NCBI RefSeq assembly: GCF_010093595.1
Contig: NW_022985469.1
Span: 9,758 to 67,751 of the forward strand
Length of the DNA stretch: 57,994 bases
Direction: 5' to 3'
DNA from: Mytilinidion resinicola
Lineage: Eukaryota; Ascomycota; Dothideomycetes; Mytilinidiales; Mytilinidiaceae
Part shown: piece after piece, positions 1 to 10,322 of the stretch
How positions within the stretch are numbered: position 1 is the stretch's first letter
Layout of the letters: every line of letters begins with the position of its first letter
Program-made: the position numbers and the translations under genes
The notes under the pieces: model-generated
Databases searched by the model: none
What the model saw: the letters and a program-made list of their open reading frames with translations, nothing else
Told to the model about the DNA's origin: nothing

Positions 1-455
1 ACTACAGTTTCTATACTTATAATAGTAAATAGGTGTAATACTAGGCGCGCAGGCTGTTATTAATACTATATACGCAGACTATAGTCTCTATACTTTTAAT
101 AGTAAATAGTAGAAGGTAAAAGCTTTACGCGCAGGTAAAGCTATTAAATTAGTAAGGACTTTCTAGGGTGCTGTTACTACTTTTCTATTATAGGGGCCTT
201 CCGGACGCTAGTATAGTTATAAGGTCTATTACTTAACTCCGCGTAGGGAGTTAAATCGGTTTATTAGGGGCTATACTTATAATACTGCTAATAGGTTTTT
301 TTGCTATATAGGCGACAGCTTAACTATATAGGCAATAGTTAATTATAAAAGCGCGCTCTATTATAAAGAAAAAAAAATTCTAAGTTGCTTCTATTGCTCC
401 CGGAAGCTAGGAGGGTATTTATCTTATATTAAGGCTTAAGGTTAGAATTAAAATA
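1..455. other. AT-rich repeat-like DNA without genes
   Basis: No credible coding sequence is visible. The stretch is TA-rich and contains a short repeated phrase: 'tctatacttataatagtaaatag' variants occur near 10-32 and 92-110, each followed by a GCGC-containing motif. This is what RIP-degraded transposon sequence usually looks like, but the parent element cannot be recognised. Confidence 0.5.
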
Positions 456-1072
456 GGGGACTACTAATCGTACACCCCCTAATTCCTAGACGTACACCCC
501 TTTTTCACTGCGCGTACACCCCCTCCCCTCCTGTCGCTTCACCACCTTCTAATTGGCTCGGAGGGCTGCTCCGTAGCCTCCGATTCGCTCGCTTAACTTG
601 CTCATTCATTCCGAATGCTCTCTCCAAATGCGGCCATGTACAACACAAGCAATTACATCATGCCAATTTGTATAGCCTTACGTACGAGCTTATATACAAG
701 CTCACGTACGAGCTCATGTATAGCCTCACGTACGAGCTCACGTACGAGCTCACGTACGGCCTCATGTATAGCATCACGTACAGCCTTGTGTATAGCATTA
801 CGTACGGCCTCACATACGAGCTCACGTACGGCCTCGTGTATAGCATCACGTATGGCCTCACATACGAGCTCACGTACGGCCTCGTGCATAGCATCACGTA
901 CGGCCTCGCGTATAGCATCACGTGTAGAGAGACGTAAGGGTGAATGCCCGGAGGAAGCTCCGGGCTCTCCGAGCCAATCAGAAGGTGGTGAAGCGCCAAG
1001 AGGGGGGGGTGTACATGGAGTGAAAAGGGGGTGTACGTCTAGGAATTAGGGGGTGTACGATTAGTAGTCCCC
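456..1072. mobile_element. 617-bp inverted-repeat element with an internal 12-bp tandem array
   Basis: The ends are imperfect terminal inverted repeats of about 110 bp. The left end starts GGGGACTACTAATCGTACAC and the right end closes with the reverse complement. Both carry repeated GTACACCCCC motifs and a segment related to 'caccttctaattggctcgg'. The same trinucleotide ATA flanks both sides, suggesting a 3-bp target duplication. The interior (about 680-930) is a tandem array of 12-bp units such as cacgtacgagct and 24-bp units containing tatagcatcacgtacggcct. Because 12 is a multiple of three, both strands stay open; the predicted repetitive peptides are translation artefacts. No transposase is present, so this is a non-autonomous element. 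Confidence 0.7.
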
Positions 1073-1184
1073 ATATTAAAAGAGAGTATATAGGTAATGT
1101 AAATTTAAATTAAGTATAGAGCGGGCAAGTAAGTAAGTTTAATTAGTGGAACAATATTTATACAGGCCGGAGCAGACCTAATAT

Positions 1185-1252
1185 AGGGGGGGTGATACGT
1201 AGTAAAAAGGGGGGTGATGCGTAGCAAAAAGGGGGGTGATGATTAGGCTCGT
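1185..1252. repeat. Orphan terminus of a related element
   Basis: Three spaced copies of GGGGGGTGATnCGTAG(n)AAAAA are followed by GATTAGGCTCGTCC. The arrangement (G-run, short variable spacer, G-run) copies the right terminus of the 456-1072 element, but the motif is GGGTGAT instead of GGGTGTAC. It looks like the end of a different subfamily with no visible partner end. Confidence 0.45.
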
Positions 1253-1259
1253 CCTTATA

Positions 1260-1646
1260 TTATGCCAATTTGTATAGCCTTATGTACGAGCTCACGTACA
1301 AGCTCACGTACGAGCTCACGTATAGCCTCGCGTACGAGCTCACGTACGAGCTCACGTACGGCCTCGTGTATAGCATCACGTAAGGCCTCACGTACGGCTT
1401 CGTGTATAGCATCACGTACGGCCTCGCGTATAGCATCACGTACGGCCTCGTGTATAGCATCACGTACGGCCTTGCGTATAGCATCACGTGTAAAGAGACG
1501 TAAAGGTGAATGCCCGGAGGAAGCTCCGGGCTCTCCGAGCCAATTAGAAGGTGGTGAAGCGCGAAGAGGGGAGGGGGGGTGTACGTGTAGCGATTAGGGG
1601 GTGTACGTGTAGTGAAAAGGGAGTGTACGAGTAGCGCTCCCCACAG
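1260..1646. mobile_element. Second, left-truncated copy of the 12-mer array element
   Basis: From 1260 the sequence restarts at 'tatgccaatttgtatagcc', runs through the same 12/24-bp array, then 'gtaaagagacgtaaaggtgaatgcccgg', and ends with G-run/GTGTACG repeats closing in CGAGTAGCGCTCCCC, a diverged form of the right end at 1072. The left inverted repeat is missing. Predicted peptides here are array translations and not genes. Confidence 0.6.
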
Positions 1647-1680
1647 GAATACAGCATTTATACAGTTTTTTTTAAAAAAA

Positions 1681-1748
1681 ATAGTCCACGCTTCACCCCG
1701 CATGGCGCGCCATGTTTCGGAGTAGATCACGCGGGCCGCTGCCGTTTC
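1681..1748 (-). pseudogene. Relic of the last exon of a Zn2Cys6 regulator
   Basis: About 68 bp match 6313-6380 (the final coding exon of the downstream regulator gene) at roughly 80% by eye, on the same strand. The minus-strand reading keeps the peptide LLRNMAR, as in the intact gene (LLRNMARQTGW), but runs into a stop two residues later. Nothing upstream on this strand resembles the rest of the gene. It is best explained as a small duplicated fragment left between two repeat elements. Confidence 0.6.
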
Positions 1749-2212
1749 TACACCACGGCCGCATCTGATGAAGGATGTGTAAGTAGAAAAGAGCAATTTT
1801 CACGCGCCTAATGTTGGGGACCAGGAGTTGCGGTCTTGCTTCGGAATAAGTTGCCTCTGAATGATGATGTAGTATAAAATAAAACAGGTCCAAGTCTGAT
1901 ATGGTCAACCTCAACATGTCCTAGGAACATATGTCATCCGACCACCAACTTGCAGCTCGTGCTTAGTATACTGCAATAGATCCCCTGGTCTGCTTTTTGT
2001 TGAAGCCTCCTCCAAGTATACTCCAATGCAATGTTGAGTTACTCGCCGGGAAAGGGTTCGTAAAAGACAGAGTGGTGGAGTGGTAAAGGAACGTCATATA
2101 TTGCGAAATGCTGACAATATCACCCCACATAGTTGCCATTATCTTATTCAAAATTTTCCTCCTCGTACTCATCGTCTAGGTCGTAAAGCTCTACCGAGTT
2201 AGCTGGCCAACG

Positions 2213-2330
2213 AATCCTGTCTACCAATGAATCCTGTCTACCAATGAATCCTGTCTACCAATGAATCCTGTCTACCAATGAATCCTGTCTACCAATGAAT
2301 CCTGTCTACCAATGAATCTTGTCTACCCAA
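2213..2330. repeat. 17-bp minisatellite, 7 units, overlapping a gene's 3' end
   Basis: Six units of aatcctgtctaccaatg follow each other from 2213; a seventh, slightly different 18-bp unit (aatcttgtctaccc...) lies at 2315. On the minus strand the array contains TAG once per unit, so it brings a stop into the frame of the ankyrin gene that enters it from the right. Confidence 0.9.
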
Positions 2331-5300
2331 AGCTGTGCGAAGAAGTCATGTTCCAGATCACTGTGCTCCCTCAACCAAACACAGTGCTCCTTCTGGCCCT
2401 CTAGTTCTTCCGTCGGAACCGGCCCATTGTTGTAGAATTCTTGTTCCATTCGCTCTCGCCAGTAACCTTCAAAGAACTCCTTCAGGGGTATTTCGGATTC
2501 GGCGAACGTCTTGGTGAACTCTTCCATAAGAGTTTCCAGTTGCTTCAGGCCCTCTGTTTCCTCCTCGTGGATACGATCAATCTCTTCTTGTTCCTCTACT
2601 CTTCTTCTTGGCATTTCGAGGTAGGGACTGTTCCATCCAGGTTCCCCATACGTGCAACAGGTATGCGTGAGTTCAAGCGAGTCGAAGGTCATCATTCGAA
2701 TGAATTCCATTGCAACGATTAAACCATTCCGACGACCAAGATCGAACTGCAGCAATGCCCCAGCAAGTGGTTTCAGAGTGAGGGGGGATGCAGGCCTATT
2801 TCTCAGGGAGTCCCTAATACCCTTCATTAAGCAACTGAGTGCCGTGCAGCCCCCAGGCGAACAGTAGCAAGAGCAAGGATCCTTTCTAGTGCATTGAAAG
2901 ATTGCTCGTTGAACACAGGATGACTCTGAAAGTTGCGAAATTATTTTGGAAGGGAGAAGGTCATTTTGGTCCATCCAGTTACGTCGGCTCTTTCCGATCT
3001 GGAAAGCTAATTTGTGAATTCCTCGGTGTCTTCTCCCGTCATCATGAACTTGGATATTCCGGTGATCCAAAGGAAATTCTCTCTCCGCGTCAGCGCCGTT
3101 CTCGAGGAGCATCTCCGCCAAGCCAATGATGTCCACCTCATCTTGTAAAGTCATTATCGGAGTTACTTGATCCCAAATTTCGTCCACCTGCACAAAACCC
3201 ACCGCAAACAGGTCTTGCAGCGCGTCTTGCCTTATAAAAGGATACCAGGGCTTGTCCCTATAAGCCCAGTGATAAAGACTCCCTTCGGACAATACCGAAG
3301 AGCGAAGCGATTCGGGAACAGCGACTTTAGTCTCCTCGAGTAACAGCAGATACATCCTGGAGGCTGTGTCGGTGTAAAATGCGCCGAAATGTTCAGCATT
3401 ATCGCCGTCCATAGAACCTCTCTGCTCTATTGCAAGGTCCCTCAGCTGGCGTCGTCTTTCATAAAGCGTTGATATCAACAACCTCCGGCAGTTTGGACTA
3501 ATGGCGTTTAGCGTTTCGAGATCTTCGAACTCAAAGCACGCGTCGGCGTCTATCAACATCTGGACAGACTCCATGTTATCTTGTAGAGCTGCATAATCTA
3601 AGGCAGAGCGCCTGTAATTGTCGAGTTGATTTAAGATGTCGTCCGTTATACCTCCGGACTCGAGGAGAATGCTTAGGCCTTCTGTCCATTCAGTAGCGAA
3701 GTGAAGCGCATTCTGTCCGAGGTAGTTGACCTCACTGAGGGAAACTGGGTCTTTTCTCAATTCTTCGCGCATGCTATGCTCGTCCCTTTTCAGAATCGCA
3801 ATCGACAAAGAGTTACACCGGGTAGCTACGTTCCGAACATTAGTTCTTGGACTTATAAATGAGTCTACGTAACACTAGGCACCGATATTGGTTATGGCGA
3901 AAGGGCAATGTACTCACCTTCAATCAGCTCGAGTTCCTGCAAAGGAAACATAACGGAAGGACGTTGAGCCATTGGAACGAAACACAAATCTTTCCAAGGA
4001 TAGTTGAGAGACGATTCTGATGGATGGATTGATTGAACGACATCAAAGCCGTAATCGATTAACCAATCTAGAAGAAAATGAAACTCTCCCGCTGCGATAT
4101 TGGCATCCTCAACACGATACGGACGAAAGTGAATGAATTCCAGGAGGAGACCTGCTGGTGTCCTAGCATAGCCGGAAGGGTCATAGACCCTCGGACTATA
4201 TAAATCAACGGCCCATAATGATTGAATCTTCTCAATGAAGCGTAACGTTTCGACTAGCCCAAGGACATTGAAAATGCTTCCGTAATACGGCGGACTCGCT
4301 ATAAACTGCTTTGATCAGCATTGTGCTGCGCTAAAGTTCTAGAGGTCCGTGATAGTATGGAATGTACACTAGCAGTTGAGGTACGCCACGACCAATGGAG
4401 TCCGCGACAAAAGAAAAATACCATCATTATGGAGCACTTACATGCAACATGTTGGTTCCATCCTCGTCTACGTCATGCGGTGAGGCTTCTCCCGTAGAAA
4501 ATAGTTTGTGCAAAGCAGCAAGGCATTCTTCTAAAGCCGCTTCACGATCTCTTTTGTTCGGTGATCTCTTCAGAGTCTTTCTCAATGACTCCAGGATGGC
4601 AAAAACTCCGGATCCAGAAGGAACAGTGGTGTGGCACCGTAGATTTGGAGATAGACCGACGCTCCATCTACGCCAGCTGTAATATCCACTATCGAGTACG
4701 ATGAACCCTGAAACTAAAAGCCGCCAGAAACGAACATTGACCTCCATCGTGACCTTATTTTGACTCGTATACCACAGTGGACAATCCTTAGCATGGACAA
4801 GGCACGTCTCGCTCGTCTTCTGGAACCATTTCCGCGATCGTGAGCGAAAGAAACTCTCTGTAATAGTCGCATTGCAGGTGCACAGCTTGGAGATTTCGCT
4901 TGATGCTGTCGGCCGTTTCCGTCGGTGTCGCCGTCTTGGTAAGAGTGATTGGGACCTTGAGATCACATTGGTTGAGTCCTGTGGTAGATTCGAGTTCATT
5001 TTGAGTTGTAAGAAGTATTTGAGCTCTCGAATCTCTGTTACTAGTGATTGTTGGCCTGAATTGAACTCTTCGCTTAGTGAACCTTGCGCTTGAGCCACAG
5101 TGCGTTCGAGATGCTGCATGTGGTTCGAGGACGACTGCGCTAAGTTGGCAAAACCCTGATCCATGTTTACTGTGATGGAACTAGTGGCTGCCTGTGTGTA
5201 CTGTTGCACTTCGGTTGAAATTGACTGTTTCAGTTGTTGGACGTCGGTCCGGACATGGTGCTCGTTGCTACTAAGGCGATTGCTAAGTCTCAGCTCCGCT

Positions 5301-5868
5301 TCATCCACATGGGTCTTGATGGAATGACTCGTCGTCTGTTGAGATTGTTGAATCAACGTTTTCAAGGCCTCGAGGCCTTCAAAAGTGAAGTCTCTATAGA
5401 TGTTGAGCATATGCTGTGTGCATGGTAACGTGCAACTTACGAAGAGAGAAGAGTAAGAGCGAGCTTGACGTTGGATCGAAGTGACTCCATCTGGACCATC
5501 AAGTTTTGTATAGTAGCTTTCTTGAAGGGGAATTGAAGACCTCGGCTGACATAAACAATCCGAGATCTCAGATCGTCTTTCGCCGGCGGCGAGTAGTGCG
5601 TGCACAAGAGCAAAATTTTGTCCAAGTGACCAAGACACGTCTTGACACAGCCATCGACCCTGTTGACCAAAGAGTCGCTCAGAGACGGACGGCTGTGCAA
5701 CCAGGTCTGAACGTCTTGTAGAATGCTCTGGAGCTCTGTTGAAATTGTTGACAGCGATTGCACCTCTTCTTTGCGATGCTTGAGGGCGTTGCAATAGCTG
5801 CTGATGCCGTCGCAGACCGTGATACCTAGGGAAACAATAGCCAAGGCAGTTCCGGGATCGATGGTCAT
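2306..5868 (-). CDS. Fungal N-domain / coiled-coil / ankyrin protein (STAND-like accessory protein)
   Basis: Exons complement(2306..3825, 3918..4305, 4442..5393, 5441..5868); all three introns (92, 136, 47 bp) have GTRAGT donors and matching phases, giving 1095 residues. Residues 1-143 (MTIDPGTALAIVSLGITVCD...) match the helical N-terminal domain found on many fungal NACHT/ankyrin proteins. Residues of about 150-300 are a Gln/Ser-rich coiled coil. The last exon has ankyrin-like repeats (NYLGQNALHFA, NYRRSALDYAA). Such proteins are suspected sensors in non-self recognition, but no ligand or effector is known for this one. The stop at 2306-2308 lies inside a 17-bp minisatellite; beyond the array the same frame reopens and encodes an acidic tail ending DDEYEEENFE before TAA at 2144-2146. 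The present product therefore looks truncated at the C terminus. Confidence 0.75.
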
Positions 5869-6261
5869 AGTGTATTTCGTTGAATGATGGAACGATGAAG
5901 GTGAAATGGAGGGAGGCAAAGCTAACAAGAGGCAGGTGGGAGCTCATGAGGCTGAGCTGACAGGAGAAATAGACCTACGCGAGGCATATTCCAGCGCATC
6001 CCGCGGGGTAACGTATTGGTACGCCGCGATAAGCTGGGCTGTGCTCGCCTTCATAGGTTTCACAAACGTGGCTGTGTTATGCAGGTCGCATCGAATCATC
6101 ATCGATGCACTGTTACCTGCAGCCTGATCGACACCCAACAGATGCCTGGGCTGAAAGGCCAAGCCTTCATAAACAAGGCGCAACAAGACGTGGACAAAGC
6201 GAAATTGTTAATACTCCTGCAAGAATACGGCACAACAAGGTTAGTTCTTAAGACTGGGTAC

Positions 6262-8275
6262 TCATGAATTGAGGTCGCTCTCCCCCCAACATTCATATAG
6301 GTCCTTTAAGATATAGTCCACGTTCCATCCCGTCTGGCGTGCCATGTTTCTGAGTAGACAACGCAGCCCGCTGCGGTATTTGGATTCTGGGGAAAGGTCA
6401 GAACAGCTACGAATTCTCATACATCAGATCATGACACACTCGGGGCCAGTTCAGTACTAAAACTCAAAGCCGCTAAGAACTCACCTCTCAAGAATCTTCC
6501 GCAAAACGCCAGCGGCCCAAACGCATTCACGCGTGCTGGTACATCCTCATTCGTAAACGCCAGTCCACAAACCTGTAGCGCGAGCTCTTGAACCCTCATC
6601 TCCCTTCCCTCACTATCCAACGCTTGACCAGGCTTCGACAAAACCAACAAAATCTCCGCTACAGCCGCATACTGCCTCGCAGCCACGTACCACGGCCTCA
6701 GCATCCAAAGCGACGGAAACACATTGCCCTCCTTGCTTGCCCTCGAGATTGGCTCAAAACTCGTCGGCAACCCGACTTTCCACTCCTCGAGCTCCCTTCT
6801 TGAACACTCCCATCTCTCCCCGCCACCCCCAACCCCATCTTCTTCATGTTCTGTAAATTGTAGGTTCACCAACTCGGCGAGTACCCACGTAATCGCGTTC
6901 CCCCAATCTTGCTCCATCTCTGTCATGCCCCTCGGCATCCCCCGATCAGCCATCATTCTCATGTGCAACGGCCGTCGACACTCCAGCGCTACGGTGATGT
7001 CCTCGCAGAGGTAGTTCCAAAATCCCGCCTGCGCGAGACCCCAGGTACTGAGGTCGATATCTAAGTGCACAGCTAGGGAAAACGCGCCGAAGAGGTGCTG
7101 CTGCGCCATGCGGGTATCCCCGTTCAAAATCTCATACGAGCGGAGGAGACAGGTTGCGGCGAGATAATTTGCTTGGGTGGAGGGGGTGATGGTGGACAGG
7201 GCGGAGATGAGGGAGGAGAGGAAAGAGTCGTGCAATATCACAGCTACTGGGGTGGAGTCAAGGGAAGATGTAGGAATCATGCGGCTTAGGTGGCTGGCAG
7301 CGAAGGCGAGGATGGCGCGGAAGAGGATGGGTTCATCGAGAGAGCGGATGGGGACGGCATTTGTGAAGAGAGAATGTGGGTCGTTGAGGTCGTACCAGGG
7401 GGCGAGGTGCGTTGTGTAGTGTGTGAATAGCGAGACGACGGTTGGGTATTCAAGGCTTTCGCGGGGGGAGAGAGTGGCTATTTGGTGGGCCCATGATGTA
7501 TCACCTTGAAAGGGGCGGGACGGAGCTGGATCTTCAGTGGGTTGGGTGAATGGTAGCGCGGGCGATGAGACCCATTTGAGAGGAGGTAGGCGGACATGGC
7601 GGCATTGGCGGTGCTTCTTGCTGCAGTTCAAACATGTGGGAAGGGTTTCGTCGCCTGTGTTCAGTGTAAGCTTTCAACCTACATGCATTCAGGGAGCAGC
7701 AGCAGAGTATACACTTCGCGTGAAGTGTCAGACAAGATATCTTCATTAAGCTCACATTTGATCTTCCGTTCTCTGCATGTAAGACTGCAAGGTCTGTCAA
7801 ATCAAGGTATACTAACGTACCCTGCGGGTGAGCTGCCCATGCGGGCGAGCTGCCCAGTCCGTGCACCACTAGAAATTCAATAATCTAACCTTAAATAACT
7901 CTACAACCACCTAATAAAAAGTTATACAAATTTAATGTATTATTCTTATATATATAAATACTTAGTATATAGAATATAGAGTCTATCTTTATAGTAGTTA
8001 GCTAGTAATAAAGGGTAAGGTCTAAAATAGGGGTCTAAATTTAATAATTAGTTAACTACTATAAAAATAGACTTTATATTCTATATACTAAGTATTTATA
8101 TATATAAGAATAATATATTATATTTATATAACTTTTTATTAGGTAGTTGTAGAGTTATTTAAGGTTAGATTATTGAATTTCTAGTGGTGCACGGACTGGG
8201 CAGCTCGCCCGCATGGGCAGCTCACCCGCAGGGTACGTTACTACTTCAAGAAGATTACCAAGGAGATTACTAACC
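6262..8275 (-). CDS. Zn2Cys6 fungal transcription factor with a MITE in its 5' intron
   Basis: Exons complement(6262..6386, 6485..7654, 7756..7784) join in phase; a further upstream exon appears to end at 8275. The zinc cluster reads CLTCRERKIKC across 7784-7756, then DETLPTCLNCSKKHRQC from 7654, the classic CX2CX6C...CX2CX6C binuclear DNA-binding motif. The middle resembles the fungal-specific regulator domain (NEDVPARVNAFGPLAFCGRF), and the last exon ends ARQTGWNVDYILKDL, the usual C terminus. The first Cys codon is split: TG at 8276-8275 before a GTTAGT donor, T at 7784. The intron between them (7785-8274) holds a 424-bp MITE; without it the intron would be 64 bp. Upstream of 8275 the same frame meets stops, so the start is unresolved and the gene may be damaged at its 5' end. 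Target genes are unknown. Confidence 0.65.
7815..8238. mobile_element. 424-bp MITE with about 195-bp terminal inverted repeats
   Basis: The element begins ACGTACCCTGCGGGTGAGCT and ends with its exact reverse complement, flanked on both sides by TA (7813-7814, 8239-8240), the Tc1/mariner-type target duplication. The arms are almost complementary for about 195 bp, so the whole element can fold into one hairpin around a short centre near 8010-8040. Differences between the arms are nearly all C/T or G/A. No coding sequence is present. It interrupts the first intron of the Zn2Cys6 gene. Confidence 0.9.
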
Positions 8276-8688
8276 AGGCTAGACGTTAATATCAATTAGC
8301 TAACATAAATATAATATTCTATGGGTTGAACATGCTAAGACGTTACTTACAATCACTACTGAGTATCTTGGGCATACGGAAAGTTCCAGATTGGATCTTA
8401 GTTGATGGAAGGAACTGAAGTGTCTTGACGATGCCTGATCGAGGGGCTGAAGCCGAGCTTTTATGGATTCCTCGGGAAAGGCGCCCGATCTCGGGGAAGC
8501 GAGGCTTTTCCCGAGATGCGGGGGGAGCTAGTGGACCTCATTCCATAGAACCCACCTAGTGGGCAATATCATCCCCTTGAATCGTTTGGGATGAAAGTAG
8601 ACATCGTAGCAAGTAGGAATGTATAAGTATGTGAGCAGTTTCCGCGCTCTCCTTTTCTCTTTCGCAAAGTGTCCCACTCCTCTCCATC

Positions 8689-9794
8689 ATGATTTCGTCA
8701 AAAGTATCACTTCGCGGTCTCCACCGTAGCCAAGCCGCACACCTCACCACATCCCCTTTCCGTTCTCAAAAGAAGTTCCTCTCATCCCTCCCCCTCAGCA
8801 TCACCCCCACCGCCGAAGAAAAATCCACCGGCGCCCTCTCCTAGCTCAACCTCCAAACCGCCACCCGCGCCCTCCACCGCGACGGCCTCGTCGTCATCGA
8901 AGACATAATCACCCACACCACCCTCTCCCACCTAAACACGTGCATGGTCTCCGACGCCCTAATCCTCCAATCCGCCGGCGACTCCAGCCCCTACAACTAC
9001 AACCTCGGCAACATCCAACAAGACCCGCCCCTAACCCGCCCCTTCTTCTCCCCCACCCTCTTCCTCAACCCCCTCGCGCGCCAAATCATCCACTCCGTCC
9101 TGGGCCCGCGCTCCCGCCTCTCCTTCATCTCCGCCAACAGCGCCATGCCGCCCACGCCCACCTCCCCGCCGCAATCCCAGCCCGTCCACTCCGACGCCGA
9201 CTTCGCGCACCCCGCGTCCCCCTTCGCGCTGGTCCTCAACATCCCCCTGGTCGACATGACGCCCGCGAACGGCAGCACCGAGGTGTGGCTGGGGACGCAC
9301 AGCCTCTCCTCGCTCTCTGCGCAAGAAGGCGCGCACGGCGAGCGCGCCAGCGGGCGCATCGCACCCGCTCTACTCGAGGAGCGGCGCGCGGAGCGGGCGC
9401 CGAGCCAGCCGGTTGTCAAGAGGGGTAGTATCGTGCTGCGCGATCTGCGGCTGTGGCATGCGGGGAAGCCGAATCGGACGCAGGATGTGCGGGTCATGCT
9501 GGCGTTGATACATTTTGCGGCGTGGTTTCGGTATGTTTATTATCCTAATTTTCTTTTTTTCTTTTTCTTTTTTTTTTTTTTTTCCGGAACGCGATTGCTG
9601 ATGCGGGGATTAGGAATCCGATGCGCGTGGAGTTTGACGAAGATTTGCGCGAGGTGCTGGAGAGTGCGGGCGGGGATTTACAGGTGCAGAGTGTGTTTGT
9701 GCCGCGGGCCGAGTTGGAGGAGAGGTATATGAAAAGGGGGTTTGGTAATTCGCATGATTTCAATCAGGAAGATAGGTTGGAGGAGATTTTTTGA
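8689..9794 (+). pseudogene. Phytanoyl-CoA dioxygenase (PhyH) family gene with in-frame stop
   Basis: Two exons (8689..9530, 9614..9794) join in phase over an 83-bp intron with a GTATGT donor and a long T-run. The predicted protein resembles fungal PhyH-type Fe(II)/2-oxoglutarate dioxygenases: HSDADF gives the HxD iron ligands, and LRDLRLWHAGKPNRT contains the distal His and 2-oxoglutarate-binding Arg region. Codon 52 is TAG (8842-8844) within otherwise good family-like sequence (TGALS-stop-LNLQTATRALHRDG). A CAG to TAG change, i.e. CpA to TpA, would explain it. Translation from Met at 8944 would keep the catalytic core but lose about 85 residues. It is called a pseudogene, but read-through, re-initiation or use of this TAG as a splice acceptor cannot be excluded. 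Confidence 0.7.
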
Positions 9795-10322
9795 GTAGAT
9801 GGGGCTGGAGGTGTGTCTTGAAGAAGTAATCTTACTGTGTTTATCTCCGAAATTCAGGCTTACCGTCTACGATGCTCGCACAATCAAGACACTAATCAAT
9901 CGCATATTCAGTCCAAACCCATTATTCTAAGTCATGACGTGAAAAGTATTCTATCTACTCCGCCGCCGTACCTTTCAATCATTACCCGTTGGAAAGCAGA
10001 TTCATAACCCGTGGAAGAGAACTCGGTGATACCCACTCACTGAGTAACCCATTCCCATGGCCGCCACGCCACCAGAATATGCACCAATTTCTCAATATGA
10101 GAGACGTCATAACTGCACCAAGAGTGCTTGCTCTACGCTCACTCAAAGCCCAAAAAAGAATAAGTGAAATTTATGCCCCAAGAGAGAAGGGAGAAAGATG
10201 CAAGCCCCGGAGATAGAGAGCGTTTAGCTCAACTGACCCAGAGATTGCCGCCATGCACCGTGTTTGCGCCTCCCATAATGGTGCCCCCTAGCAGTAGCCG
10301 TTGATGTCGTCAGGTTCATTGA
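9795..10322. other. Intergenic region between convergent genes
   Basis: It separates the 3' ends of the PhyH pseudogene and UFD4. I see no convincing gene; short open frames here have neither family motifs nor splice-supported continuation. Confidence 0.5.

Noticed and set aside
615..1597. Open frames on both strands giving Ser/Arg/Thr- or Tyr/Val-rich repetitive peptides
   Set aside because: They are translations of the 12-bp tandem arrays; a period divisible by three keeps all frames open, and the same happens in the other copies.
456..1646. Possible CRISPR-like array
   Set aside because: The repeats are contiguous 12/24-bp units without unique spacers, and the DNA is fungal.
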